A program made the position numbers and the translations under genes. Shown piece after piece: positions 8,438 to 16,987 of a stretch of DNA of 64,000 nt. The notes under the pieces were generated by a model. The model was given only the letters and a program-made list of their open reading frames with translations, was not told the origin of the DNA and did not search any database. Source of the DNA: Pseudomonas sp. ACN8. GTDB taxonomy: Bacteria > Pseudomonadota > Gammaproteobacteria > Pseudomonadales > Pseudomonadaceae. The first letter of the stretch is position 1, and every line of letters begins with the position of its first letter. The stretch spans positions 1 to 64,000 of the forward strand of contig NZ_MRCS01000025.1 in assembly GCF_002303925.1 (NCBI RefSeq), given 5' to 3'.

Positions 8438-9495
8438 GGGACTTCCTTCTTATGGTGTTGGCGATGCCAGGCGCGTAGCGACGTGAACAGCAAGAACGCC
8501 ACCAGCGTCGGCAGGACGAAAAACAGCATCAAGTGTTCCAGCTTGCCGGCCAGGGGCATGCCGGTGGTGAACGACACCACGTGCAGCCCATACGCCAGGT
8601 ACAAACCCAAAAACAGCAGGCCTTCGGCGCGGGTTACGCGGTAGCCGGTGTAGAACAGCGGCAGGCACAGTACCGCGACGCCGAGCATCACCGGCAGGTC
8701 GAATTCCAGGGCGTTGGGCGATACCGATAGCGGCGACGGTGCCACCAGGGCGGTAAAACCGAGCACACCCAGGAGGTTGAACAGGTTGCTGCCAATCACG
8801 TTGCCCACGGCAATGTCGCGCTCGCCGCGCATAGCCGCGATCAACGAAGTGGCCAGTTCCGGCAGTGAGGTGCTGACGGCGACGATGGTCAGGCCGATGA
8901 TCCGCTCCGACAACCCAAGATCGGTAGCGACCGCAACTGCCGCGCCCAGCAGCAAGTGCCCGGCGTACACCAGCATCGCCAGCCCGGCGACGATCATCAG
9001 CAGACTGCTGAGCCAAGGCGCTTGCGCATGATGGTCATGACTGGATACCGGCCGTCCCGAATGCCGTGACTGGCGCAGCAACAAGCCCAGGTAAATCGCC
9101 AGTGCTGTCAGCAACATCACGCCGTCGGTACGGGTCAGTTCTTCATTCCAGGCGAGTACGAACACCAGCAGGCTGGCGCCGATCATCAACGGAATATCCA
9201 GGCGCACCAGTTGCCGGGAAACCCGCAAAGGAATAATGAGTGCGGACAACCCGAGGGTGACGAGGATGTTGAAAATGCTGCTGCCGATCACACTGCCGAC
9301 GGCGATGTCGGCATTGTGCGCCAGGGTCGCTTGCAGGCTGACCGCCATCTGCGGCGCGCTGCTGCCGAGGGCGACGATGGTCAGGCCGATGATCAGCGGT
9401 CGTACGTGCAATCGCGCGGCGATGCGTACGGCGGCGCGCACCATCAATTCGGCGCCGACAATCAGCAGGAACAATCCGCTGAACAATTCGATCAC
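8434..9495 (-). CDS. Calcium/sodium antiporter, YrbG family
   Basis: A 353-residue inner-membrane exchanger of the CaCA superfamily. The two inverted alpha repeats are visible: IVALGSSAPQMAVSLQATL near residue 41 with GSVIGSSIFNILVTLGLSAL, and IVAVSTSLPELATSLIAAM near residue 204 with GNVIGSNLFNLLGVLGFTAL. These G-S/T-S-x-P-E and G-N-x-x-G-S-N motifs carry the ion-coordinating acidic and polar residues. In the first repeat the usual glutamate of the P-E pair is glutamine (SAPQM), an asymmetry to note because the two acidic residues normally build the Ca2+ site. It is translationally coupled to the PcaC-like gene. Confidence 0.87.
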   Translation of the reverse strand: MIELFSGLFLLIVGAELMVRAAVRIAARLHVRPLIIGLTIVALGSSAPQMAVSLQATLAHNADIAVGSVIGSSIFNILVTLGLSALIIPLRVSRQLVRLDIPLMIGASLLVFVLAWNEELTRTDGVMLLTALAIYLGLLLRQSRHSGRPVSSHDHHAQAPWLSSLLMIVAGLAMLVYAGHLLLGAAVAVATDLGLSERIIGLTIVAVSTSLPELATSLIAAMRGERDIAVGNVIGSNLFNLLGVLGFTALVAPSPLSVSPNALEFDLPVMLGVAVLCLPLFYTGYRVTRAEGLLFLGLYLAYGLHVVSFTTGMPLAGKLEHLMLFFVLPTLVAFLLFTSLRAWHRQHHKKEVP

Positions 9496-9545
9496 GCTGA
9501 TCAGGGGTAAGTCGGCTAGTCCGAAAATGGTCGGGGCTCCATCGG

Positions 9546-9920
9546 TCAGTCGTCGAGGGCTTGCACGCGAACCCGCGCGGTGCCGCTGCGCAGCATGCCC
9601 AGGCGCTCGGCGGCTTCCTTGGACAGGTCGATCAGGCGGCCACGGGTGTGCGGCCCGCGATCATTGATGCGTACCACGCAGGATTTGTCGTTATTCAGAT
9701 TGGTGACCTTCACCCGTGTACCGAAGGGTAGCTGGCGATGGGCGGCGGTCATGGAATTCATGTTGAAACGCTCGCCGTTGGCGGTGCGTTTGCCTTGGTG
9801 TTTGGCGCCGTAGTACGAAGCCACGCCGGTTTTGTCGTAGCCATGCGGATCGACGGTGTCGGTGCTGGCGCAACCGGCCAGGAGGGAGAGCAGGGCGCAG
9901 GCGCCGAATAGACGTTTCAT
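9546..9920 (-). CDS. RlpA-like septal ring lipoprotein
   Basis: A 124-residue exported lipoprotein. The signal peptide ends with the lipobox LLAGC, with the cysteine at residue 17. The remainder is a double-psi beta-barrel: TGVASYYGAKHQGKRTANGE at 32-51, and INDRGPHTRGRLIDLS at about 87-102, which holds the Asp of RlpA lytic transglycosylases. It lacks the C-terminal SPOR domain of full RlpA, so it is one of the short paralogues and may not bind denuded glycan at the septum. It follows the antiporter gene upstream on the same strand but is separated by the neighbouring gene's 5' region. Confidence 0.85.
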   Translation of the reverse strand: MKRLFGACALLSLLAGCASTDTVDPHGYDKTGVASYYGAKHQGKRTANGERFNMNSMTAAHRQLPFGTRVKVTNLNNDKSCVVRINDRGPHTRGRLIDLSKEAAERLGMLRSGTARVRVQALDD

Positions 9921-9941
9921 TCAAGGTTTTCCCGAAACAAT

Positions 9942-10030
9942 TGTGGGAGCGAGCCTGCTCGCGATAGCGTTCTGACAGTCAACTCATCGTTGAGTGCCGG
10001 ACCGCTATCGCGAGCAGGCTCGCTCCCACA
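9942..10030. repeat. REP doublet, short-spacer class
   Basis: TGTGGGAGCGAGCCTGCTCG starts the left arm, and the inverted arm ends with GCTCGCTCCCACA at 10030. The spacer (AGTCAACTCATCGTTGAGTG) is related to those at 26808, 51343 and 60645. Confidence 0.92.
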
Positions 10031-10035
10031 GGGAA

Positions 10036-10062
10036 TGGAGCCAGATTTTAGAGCTGGCTCCA
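10036..10062. terminator. Stem-loop downstream of gatB
   Basis: TGGAGCCAG (10036-10044) pairs perfectly with CTGGCTCCA (10054-10062) around a 9-base A/T-rich loop. It lies directly after the gatB stop, read on the minus strand. No strong T run follows, so it is a weak or processed terminator at best. Confidence 0.5.
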
Positions 10063-10068
10063 TCCTCA

Positions 10069-11514
10069 TCAGCCTTCGAGCTTGCTTTTGAGCAGTTCGT
10101 TGACCTGTTGCGGGTTGGCCTTGCCTTTGGAGGCTTTCATGGCCTGGCCGACGAAGAAGCCGAACATTTTACCGCGCTTGGCTTCGTCTGCCGCGCGGTA
10201 TTGTTCGACCTGCTCGGCGTTGGCCGCGAGCATTTCGTCCAGTACCGCCGAGATGGCGCCGGTGTCGGTCACTTGCTTGAGACCACGCTTGTCGATGATC
10301 TCGTCCGCATTGCCTTCGCCGTTGGCCATCGCTTCAAACACCACCTTGGCGATCTTGCCGGAGATGGTGTTGTCTTTGATGCGCAGCAGCATGCCGCCCA
10401 GAAGCTCGGCGGAAACCGGCGACTCTTCGATGTCCAGGCCTTGTTTGTTGAGCAGGCTGCCCAACTCGACCATCACCCAGTTCGCCGCCAGTTTGGCGTC
10501 GCCGCCGATGCTCGCGACTTTCTCGAAGTAATCGGCTTGTTCGCGGCTGGTGGCCAGGACGCTGGCGTCGTAGACCGACAGACCGAATTGCTCCTGGAAA
10601 CGCTCGCGCTTCTGCGGTGGCAATTCCGGCAGGGTGGCGCGCACTTCATCGAGGAACGAGTTCTCGATGACCACCGGCAGCAGGTCCGGATCGGGGAAGT
10701 AACGGTAGTCGTTGGCTTCCTCTTTACTGCGCATCGGACGGGTTTCGTCCTTGTTCGGGTCGTACAGGCGGGTCTGCTGGATCACTTTTCCGCCGTCTTC
10801 GATCAATTCGATCTGACGCTGGATTTCGCTGTTGATTGCCTTCTCGATGAAGCGGAACGAGTTGACGTTCTTGATCTCGCAGCGGGTGCCGAATTCGACC
10901 TGGCCTTTGGGACGGATCGACACGTTGCAGTCGCAACGCAGCGAACCTTCGGCCATGTTGCCGTCGCAGATCCCTAAGTAACGCACCAGCGCGTGGATCG
11001 CCTTGACGTAAGCCACGGCTTCCTTGGCGCTGCGCATGTCCGGTTCGGAGACGATTTCCAGCAGTGGCGTGCCGGCACGGTTCAGGTCGATGCCGCTGGC
11101 GCCGCTGAACTCTTCGTGCAGGCTCTTGCCGGCGTCTTCTTCCAGGTGCGCGCGGGTGATGCCGACACGTTTGACCGTGCCGTCTTCGAGGGCGATGTCC
11201 AGGTGGCCCTTGCCGACGATCGGCAACTCCATCTGGCTGATCTGGTAGCCCTTTGGCAGGTCCGGATAGAAGTAGTTTTTACGGGCGAACACATTGTGCT
11301 GGCCGATCTCGGCGTCAATCGCCAGACCGAACATCACCGCCATGCGCACCGCTTCCTGGTTCAGCACTGGCAGCACGCCGGGCATGCCCAGGTCTACGAG
11401 GCTGGCCTGGGTGTTCGGCTCGGAACCGAACGTGGTGGAACTACCGGAAAAGATTTTCGACCGGGTGGTGAGCTGGGTGTGAATCTCCAGCCCGATCACG
11501 ACTTCCCATTGCAT
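10069..11514 (-). CDS. gatB: Aspartyl/glutamyl-tRNA amidotransferase subunit B
   Basis: This 481-residue subunit of the GatCAB complex binds misacylated Glu-tRNA(Gln) or Asp-tRNA(Asn), activates the side chain with ATP and receives ammonia from GatA. The N-terminal cradle domain shows WEVVIGLEIHTQL at residues 3-15, KNYFYPDLPKGYQISQ near 79 and the conserved EGSLRCDCNVSI near 193 (signature with metal-binding cysteines). The C-terminal 150 residues are the helical tail domain that contacts the tRNA, ending NPQQVNELLKSKL. It starts 10 bases after the gatA stop as last gene of gatCAB. Confidence 0.97.
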   Translation of the reverse strand: MQWEVVIGLEIHTQLTTRSKIFSGSSTTFGSEPNTQASLVDLGMPGVLPVLNQEAVRMAVMFGLAIDAEIGQHNVFARKNYFYPDLPKGYQISQMELPIVGKGHLDIALEDGTVKRVGITRAHLEEDAGKSLHEEFSGASGIDLNRAGTPLLEIVSEPDMRSAKEAVAYVKAIHALVRYLGICDGNMAEGSLRCDCNVSIRPKGQVEFGTRCEIKNVNSFRFIEKAINSEIQRQIELIEDGGKVIQQTRLYDPNKDETRPMRSKEEANDYRYFPDPDLLPVVIENSFLDEVRATLPELPPQKRERFQEQFGLSVYDASVLATSREQADYFEKVASIGGDAKLAANWVMVELGSLLNKQGLDIEESPVSAELLGGMLLRIKDNTISGKIAKVVFEAMANGEGNADEIIDKRGLKQVTDTGAISAVLDEMLAANAEQVEQYRAADEAKRGKMFGFFVGQAMKASKGKANPQQVNELLKSKLEG

Positions 11515-11524
11515 GTGTGTCTCC

Positions 11525-12976
11525 TCAGAAGCCGGTTGGGGTGCGGGTGTGCCAGTCAGTGTTCAACTGGTACTGGTGCGCAACGTTGAGCAAGCGGCCT
11601 TCCTGGAAATACGGAGCGAGCAGTTGCACGCCGACCGGCAGACCCTCGACAAAACCGGCCGGCATGGACAAGCCCGGCAGACCCGCGAGGTTGGCGGTGA
11701 TGGTGTAGACGTCTTCCAGGTACGCAGCGACCGGGTCGCTGTTCTTGGCGCCAAGCTTCCAGGCCGGGTTCGGCGTGGTTGGGCCGAGGATGATGTCGAC
11801 CTCATTGAAGGCCGCCATGAAGTCGTTCTTGATCAAGCGACGAATCTTCTGCGCCTTCAGGTAATAGGCGTCGTAGTAACCGGCCGACAGCGCATAGGCA
11901 CCGACCATGATCCGGCGCTGCACTTCCGGTCCGAAACCTTCGCCACGGGAACGCTTGTACAGGTCTTCCAGGTTTTTCGGGTCTTCGCAGCGATAGCCGA
12001 AACGCACGCCGTCGAAACGCGACAGGTTGGACGAGGCTTCCGCCGGGGCGATCACGTAGTACGCCGGAATCGCGTGCTGCATGTTCGGCAGGCTGATTTC
12101 CTTGACCACGGCGCCGAGCTTTTTCAGCTCTTCAACGCTGGCCATGACCAGGTCGGCGATGCGCGGGTCGAGACCGGCGCTGAAATACTCTTTCGGCACG
12201 CCGATGCGCAGGCCTTGCAGCGAACCGCTGAGGCTGGCGCTGTAGTCCGGCACGGGTTCATCGATGCTGGTGGAGTCATTCGGATCGAAGCCGGCCATAC
12301 CTTGCAACAAAATCGCGCAGTCTTCGGCGGTGCGTGCCAATGGACCGCCCTGATCGAGGCTGGACGCGTAGGCAATCATGCCCCAGCGCGAAACGCGACC
12401 GTAGGTCGGTTTCAGGCCGGTGAGGTTGGTCAGGGCCGCAGGCTGACGAATGGAGCCGCCAGTGTCGGTGCCGGTGGCCGCTGGCAGCAGACGAGCGGCA
12501 ACCGCCGCTGCCGAACCGCCAGACGAACCGCCGGGCACGTAGTCCAGGTTCCAAGGGTTTTTCACCGCGCCGTAGTAGCTCGACTCGTTGGCCGAACCCA
12601 TGGCGAATTCGTCCATGTTGGTCTTGCCCAGGGTCACGGCCCCGGCAGCGGCCAGCTTGGCGACGACGGTGGCGTCGTACGGCGCTTTAAAGTTGTCGAG
12701 CATCTTCGAGCCGCAGCTGGTCCGAATGCCCTGGGTGCAGAACAGGTCCTTGTGGGCGATCGGCGCGCCGAGCAGGGCGCCGCTCTCACCATTGGCCCGG
12801 CGGGCGTCAGCGGCTTTCGCCTGCGTCAGCGCCAGGTCTTCGGTGAGGCTGATGAAACTGTTGAGCTGCGGATCGAGCTGGGCGATGCGCGCCAGCAGGA
12901 CCTTGGTCAGCTCTTCGGAGGAAAACTTTTTATCGGCGAGTCCGCGGGCGATCTCGGCCAGAGTCAATTGATGCAT
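11525..12976 (-). CDS. gatA: Glutamyl-tRNA(Gln) amidotransferase subunit A
   Basis: A 483-residue amidase that hydrolyses glutamine to supply ammonia to GatB. The amidase signature is complete: the catalytic lysine in PIAHKDLF near residue 74, the glycine/serine-rich GGSSGGSAAAVAARL near residue 151 and the nucleophile region TGTDTGGSIRQPA near residue 171. Length agrees with the family. It lies 17 bases after gatC. Presence of the complete gatCAB set means that at least one of Asn-tRNA or Gln-tRNA is made by transamidation; in Pseudomonas this is known for asparagine. Confidence 0.97.
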   Translation of the reverse strand: MHQLTLAEIARGLADKKFSSEELTKVLLARIAQLDPQLNSFISLTEDLALTQAKAADARRANGESGALLGAPIAHKDLFCTQGIRTSCGSKMLDNFKAPYDATVVAKLAAAGAVTLGKTNMDEFAMGSANESSYYGAVKNPWNLDYVPGGSSGGSAAAVAARLLPAATGTDTGGSIRQPAALTNLTGLKPTYGRVSRWGMIAYASSLDQGGPLARTAEDCAILLQGMAGFDPNDSTSIDEPVPDYSASLSGSLQGLRIGVPKEYFSAGLDPRIADLVMASVEELKKLGAVVKEISLPNMQHAIPAYYVIAPAEASSNLSRFDGVRFGYRCEDPKNLEDLYKRSRGEGFGPEVQRRIMVGAYALSAGYYDAYYLKAQKIRRLIKNDFMAAFNEVDIILGPTTPNPAWKLGAKNSDPVAAYLEDVYTITANLAGLPGLSMPAGFVEGLPVGVQLLAPYFQEGRLLNVAHQYQLNTDWHTRTPTGF

Positions 12977-12993
12977 TGCAGGCTCTTTCCCTA

Positions 12994-13281
12994 TTAGTCG
13001 ATGACTTTCGGAACCAGGTACAGGCCGTTTTCGACCGCTGGTGCGATGGACTGGTAGGCCTCGCGGTGATTGGTCTCGGTCACGACGTCTGCGCGCAGGC
13101 GCTGGCTGGCTTCCAGTGGGTGGGCCAGCGGTTCGATACCGTCGGTATTGACCGCCTGCATTTCGTCGACCAGCCCGAGAATGCTGTTGAGGGCCGAAGT
13201 GATGTGTGGAAGATCGGCATCATTGAGGCCAAGGCAGGCCAGATGAGCGATTTTTTCCACGTCGGAGCGTTCAAGCGCCAT
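12994..13281 (-). CDS. gatC: Aspartyl/glutamyl-tRNA amidotransferase subunit C
   Basis: A 95-residue small subunit that wraps around the GatA-GatB interface. The family pattern starts with DVEKIAHLACLGL at residues 6-18 and continues with ILGLVDEMQAVNTDGIEPLAHPLE near 34-57. It is the first gene of the operon and diverges from mreB across a 211-base gap (13282-13492), which must carry both promoters; I do not see a further gene there. Confidence 0.95.
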   Translation of the reverse strand: MALERSDVEKIAHLACLGLNDADLPHITSALNSILGLVDEMQAVNTDGIEPLAHPLEASQRLRADVVTETNHREAYQSIAPAVENGLYLVPKVID

Positions 13282-13492
13282 TGGGATTCTCCAGTGGAAA
13301 ACAAAACGGACGGCGTCCGTGTGTTAGATTGTCGGAACACTACCGCACTTCTACGGTCATAAGGCCGCGATTGTGGGGCTTGGTGCACAGAAAAGCGGCC
13401 AATTTAACATATTGGCGCCTTGCCCAAAATCCCTGTCGTTGTTAGAGTTTGCCGCACTTTTTTACCCACGCGTTGCCTAGGGTCCCTTTCCC

Positions 13493-14530
13493 ATGTTCAA
13501 GAAACTGCGTGGCATGTTTTCCAGCGATCTTTCCATTGACCTGGGCACTGCCAACACCCTTATTTACGTGCGCGAGCGCGGTATCGTCCTGAATGAGCCA
13601 TCGGTTGTGGCCATTCGGACACACGGTAACCAGAAAAGTGTCGTTGCTGTCGGCACCGAAGCCAAGCGCATGCTGGGCCGTACGCCGGGCAACATTGCTG
13701 CCATTCGTCCGATGAAGGACGGCGTGATCGCCGACTTCAGCGTTTGCGAAAAAATGCTGCAGTACTTCATCAACAAGGTTCACGAAAACAGCTTCCTGCA
13801 GCCTAGCCCTCGCGTGTTGATCTGCGTTCCATGCAAATCCACCCAGGTTGAGCGTCGTGCCATCCGTGAATCGGCCCTCGGTGCCGGTGCCCGTGAAGTG
13901 TTCCTGATCGAAGAGCCAATGGCCGCTGCGATCGGTGCCGGCCTGCCGGTAGAAGAAGCCCGCGGTTCGATGGTCGTGGATATCGGTGGCGGTACCACTG
14001 AAATCGCGCTGATCTCCCTCAATGGTGTGGTTTACGCCGAGTCCGTACGTGTGGGCGGCGACCGTTTCGACGAAGCGATCATCACCTACGTGCGCCGCAA
14101 CTACGGCAGCCTGATCGGTGAATCCACCGCCGAGCGCATCAAGCAGGAAATCGGTACCGCCTACCCGGGCGGCGAAGTTCGCGAAGTCGACGTTCGCGGT
14201 CGCAACCTGGCCGAAGGCGTTCCACGGGCATTCACCCTGAACTCCAACGAAGTGCTGGAAGCTCTGCAAGAGTCCCTGGCAACCATCGTTCAGGCCGTGA
14301 AAAGCGCCCTGGAGCAATCGCCGCCGGAACTGGCTTCCGACATCGCCGAGCGTGGCCTGGTACTGACCGGTGGTGGCGCCTTGCTGCGTGACCTGGACAA
14401 ATTGCTGGCCCAGGAGACCGGTCTGCCGGTGATCGTTGCCGAAGACCCGCTGACCTGCGTTGCTCGCGGCGGTGGCCGTGCATTGGAAATGATGGATAAA
14501 CACACCATGGACCTGCTTTCCAGCGAATAA
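13493..14530 (+). CDS. mreB: Rod shape-determining protein MreB
   Basis: A 345-residue actin-like ATPase that forms filaments under the inner membrane and guides the elongasome. The first phosphate loop is IDLGTANTLIY at about 16-26, the second is VVDIGGGTTEIALI near 161, and the adenosine motif is LTGGGALLRDLD near 288. The N-terminal MFKKLRGMF is an amphipathic membrane anchor as in E. coli. It opens the mreBCD cluster, separated from mreC by 143 bases that hold a stem-loop. Confidence 0.98.
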   Translation: MFKKLRGMFSSDLSIDLGTANTLIYVRERGIVLNEPSVVAIRTHGNQKSVVAVGTEAKRMLGRTPGNIAAIRPMKDGVIADFSVCEKMLQYFINKVHENSFLQPSPRVLICVPCKSTQVERRAIRESALGAGAREVFLIEEPMAAAIGAGLPVEEARGSMVVDIGGGTTEIALISLNGVVYAESVRVGGDRFDEAIITYVRRNYGSLIGESTAERIKQEIGTAYPGGEVREVDVRGRNLAEGVPRAFTLNSNEVLEALQESLATIVQAVKSALEQSPPELASDIAERGLVLTGGGALLRDLDKLLAQETGLPVIVAEDPLTCVARGGGRALEMMDKHTMDLLSSE

Positions 14531-14563
14531 GTCGCCGGATTGCCTCTATGCTGTTGAGCGCGC

Positions 14564-14587
14564 AGGCGGCACTTTGCAGTGCTGCCT
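14564..14587 (+). terminator. Stem-loop between mreB and mreC
   Basis: AGGCGGCACT (14564-14573) pairs with AGTGCTGCCT (14578-14587), ten pairs with one G-U, around a TTGC loop. The tail is TATCTTCT-like and only partly U-rich. It could attenuate read-through so that MreB exceeds MreC and MreD. Confidence 0.45.
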
Positions 14588-14660
14588 GTTCGCGTTTATC
14601 TTCTGTCAGTCTGCATCCAGGCCGGATTGCCGCCGTATGAATAAACAGAACATTTGCCTG

Positions 14661-14676
14661 GGAGGAGCGGCTTATT
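14661..14676 (+). promoter_or_regulatory. Ribosome binding site in front of an ATT start
   Basis: GGAGGAG at 14661-14667 is a near-perfect Shine-Dalgarno sequence, and an ATT codon follows at 14674-14676 with a 6-base spacing. There is no ATG, GTG or TTG in this frame between the stop at 14638-14640 and GTG 14710, so this site decides the mreC start. Confidence 0.7.
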
Positions 14677-15810
14677 AAACCGCTTTTCACCAAGGGCCCT
14701 TCACTGGGCGTGCGCCTGTTGGTGCTGGTCGTGCTATCGGTCGCACTGATGGTGGTCGATGCCCGTTTCAGTCTGCTCAAGCCTGCACGCAGCCAGATGT
14801 CGCTGGTGCTGATGGACGCCTACTGGATCACCGACCTGCCCGGACGACTGTGGGAAGGCGTTGCCAGTCAGTTTGGCAGCCGGACCGAACTCGTCGCCGA
14901 AAACGAAAAACTCAAGACCGAGAACCTGCTGTTGCAGGGGCGCATGCAGAAGCTGGCCGCCCTGACCGAGCAGAACGTTCGGCTGCGCGAGTTGCTCAAC
15001 TCTTCGGCACTGGTCAATGAGAAGGTCGAAGTGGCCGAGTTGATCGGCATGGACCCCAACCCCTTCACCCATCGCATCATCATCAATAAAGGTGAGCGCG
15101 ACGGCGTGGTCCTCGGTCAGCCGGTACTCGATGCCCGTGGCCTGATGGGCCAGGTGGTCGAGTTGATGCCCTACACCTCCCGCGTCTTGCTGCTGACCGA
15201 TACCACCCATAGCATTCCGGTGCAGGTGAACCGTAACGGTTTGCGGGCGATCGCCAGCGGCACCGGCAACCCGGAGCGTCTCGAGTTGCGGCATGTGGCC
15301 GATACCGCCGACATCAAGGAAGGCGACTTGCTGGTCAGCTCCGGCCTCGGTCAGCGTTTCCCGGCCGGTTATCCGGTGGCGACGGTCAAGGAAGTGATTC
15401 ACGATTCCGGCCAGCCGTTTGCCATTGTCCGCGCCGTTCCAACTGCCGCCTTGAACCGTAGCCGTTACCTGCTGCTGGTGTTCAGCGACAACCGGACCGC
15501 CGAAGAGCGCGTCAACGCTGCCGCCCAGGCCCAGGAAAACCTGGATGCACAGGGCGGTGGGCCGACCATTCCGGCGACGGTTCCGAAACTGGTCAGCCCC
15601 GCGGCTCCCGCTGCACCGGCTGCGGCACCGGCGATTCCTGCCACGGCGGCGCCTGCGGCCACCGCACCCGCCAAGCCTGCCACCACGACAGCCAAGCCTG
15701 CGGCCTCGCATCCTGCGGCGGCTAAACCGCCGACGGCGCAACCCGCTGCCGCGAAGCCTGCCGCCAAACCGCCAGTCTCCGCGCCGGCCACTCCAGTGGG
15801 GAGAGAATAA
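14674..15810 (+). CDS. mreC: Rod shape-determining protein MreC (probable ATT start)
   Basis: A bitopic inner-membrane protein (378 residues if begun at ATT 14674) that links MreB to the periplasmic elongasome enzymes PBP2/RodA. After initiation the peptide reads (M)KPLFTKGPSLGVRL, which lines up with the E. coli MreC start MKPIFSRGPSL. A membrane helix follows at about 14-32, then a coiled coil (VAENEKLKTENLLLQGRMQ), the two beta-barrel lobes with GERDGVVLGQPV, and GLGQRFPAGYPVATV. The last 75 residues are a low-complexity Ala/Pro/Lys tail. GTG 14710 is the only ordinary start but lacks a ribosome binding site and would remove the conserved N-terminus. Confidence 0.93.
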   Translation: MKPLFTKGPSLGVRLLVLVVLSVALMVVDARFSLLKPARSQMSLVLMDAYWITDLPGRLWEGVASQFGSRTELVAENEKLKTENLLLQGRMQKLAALTEQNVRLRELLNSSALVNEKVEVAELIGMDPNPFTHRIIINKGERDGVVLGQPVLDARGLMGQVVELMPYTSRVLLLTDTTHSIPVQVNRNGLRAIASGTGNPERLELRHVADTADIKEGDLLVSSGLGQRFPAGYPVATVKEVIHDSGQPFAIVRAVPTAALNRSRYLLLVFSDNRTAEERVNAAAQAQENLDAQGGGPTIPATVPKLVSPAAPAAPAAAPAIPATAAPAATAPAKPATTTAKPAASHPAAAKPPTAQPAAAKPAAKPPVSAPATPVGRE

Positions 15811-16301
15811 TGGGCGGTGTAAAAGCATCCCGAAACGGCTGGATAGTCTGGCTGACGTTTGCCGTCGGCCTGCTGCTGAGTGTTTCGCCTTTGCCGCAAT
15901 TCATGGAGATCCTGCGCCCGCTGTGGTTGGCCTTGTTGCTGGCATTCTGGGCGTTGAACCTGCCGCAGACCGTCGGGATGGTGACGGCGTTTTGCCTGGG
16001 GCTGGCTGAAGACGTGCTCTACGGCACGCTCCTGGGGCAGAACGCCTTGATCCTGACGCTCATCACCTATCTGGTGCTGGCGCTGCAGCAACGCCTGCGG
16101 ATGTTCCCGATGTGGCAGCAGAGCCTGGTGATCCTGGTGATCTTCGGCCTCGCCCAGCTTGTACAGCTGTGGCTCAGCGCCTTGACCGGCAATCGTCAGC
16201 CGACGCTCGCGCTGGTGCTGCCGGCACTGGTCAGTGCATTGCTCTGGCCCTGGATCAGCTTCGGTTTGCGCGGACTGCGTCGACGCTACAAAATCAATTA
16301 A
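15810..16301 (+). CDS. mreD: Rod shape-determining protein MreD
   Basis: A 163-residue inner-membrane protein with five to six hydrophobic segments, the third elongasome component that works with MreC. The conserved core PQTVGMVTAFCLGLAEDVLY near residues 51-70 with GQNALILTLITYLV is characteristic. Its ATG shares one base with the mreC stop (TAATG), so the two are translationally coupled. Confidence 0.93.
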   Translation: MGGVKASRNGWIVWLTFAVGLLLSVSPLPQFMEILRPLWLALLLAFWALNLPQTVGMVTAFCLGLAEDVLYGTLLGQNALILTLITYLVLALQQRLRMFPMWQQSLVILVIFGLAQLVQLWLSALTGNRQPTLALVLPALVSALLWPWISFGLRGLRRRYKIN

Positions 16302-16333
16302 TTCGCTCAGGCATTGGACAGGGAGAGGTCTTG

Positions 16334-16942
16334 ATGAAACGGTTGTACCTCGCCTCTGGTTCGCCGCGTCGACGTGAGCTGCTCACGCAGATCGGCGTAC
16401 CGTTCCGCGCCATCAGTGCGGATATCGATGAAACTCCTTTAGCTCAAGAATCCCCGTCGGCCTACGTCGAGCGCTTGGCGCGCGGCAAGGCCGAAGCCGG
16501 GCGCGGCAGCGTCGTGTCCGACGAACCGTTCTGCGTGCTCGGCGCCGATACCGCCGTGGTGCTCGATGGAAAAATTCTCGGCAAACCGGTTGATCAAGCG
16601 GATGCGTGCGCCATGCTGATGATGCTGTCAGGGTGTGAGCATGAAGTCCTGACCGCGATTGCCGTGCTCGATGGCGAACGTTGCGAATCCCGGGTTGTCA
16701 CCAGTCGCGTGCGTTTTCGGGATATCAGTCGTGAAGAAGCCGTGGCTTACTGGGCCAGTGGCGAACCACAGGACAAGGCGGGCGGTTATGGCATTCAAGG
16801 ACTGGGTGCGGTGTTTGTCGCCGGGCTCGATGGAAGTTATTCAGCGGTGGTCGGACTGCCGCTTTGCGAAACCGCGGAACTGCTCGGCCATTTCGGCATA
16901 CCCTGTTGGCAACCCCGGAACGCACACCAAGCAACGTTCTGA
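16334..16942 (+). CDS. maf: Maf family nucleotide pyrophosphatase (YhdE type)
   Basis: A 202-residue house-cleaning pyrophosphatase that hydrolyses dTTP/UTP and modified pyrimidine nucleotides. The N-terminal loop LASGSPRRRELL (residues 5-16) is the nucleotide-binding signature; further motifs are SADIDET near 34, VLGADTAVVLDG near 67 and DKAGGYGIQGLGAVFV near 149. The open frame extends upstream into mreD, but ATG 16334 with GGGAGAGG at 16321-16328 gives the canonical start. It sits between mreD and rng, a common gammaproteobacterial order. Confidence 0.93.
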   Translation: MKRLYLASGSPRRRELLTQIGVPFRAISADIDETPLAQESPSAYVERLARGKAEAGRGSVVSDEPFCVLGADTAVVLDGKILGKPVDQADACAMLMMLSGCEHEVLTAIAVLDGERCESRVVTSRVRFRDISREEAVAYWASGEPQDKAGGYGIQGLGAVFVAGLDGSYSAVVGLPLCETAELLGHFGIPCWQPRNAHQATF

Positions 16943-16987
16943 ACAGATGCGGCCATTATCGTGAACATGCCTGAACGAGACCCTGCC

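Noticed and set aside
15590..15807. Ala/Pro/Lys-rich low-complexity stretch as possible separate element or frameshift
   Set aside because: It is in frame with mreC and similar tails are present in E. coli MreC; no sign of sequence error.
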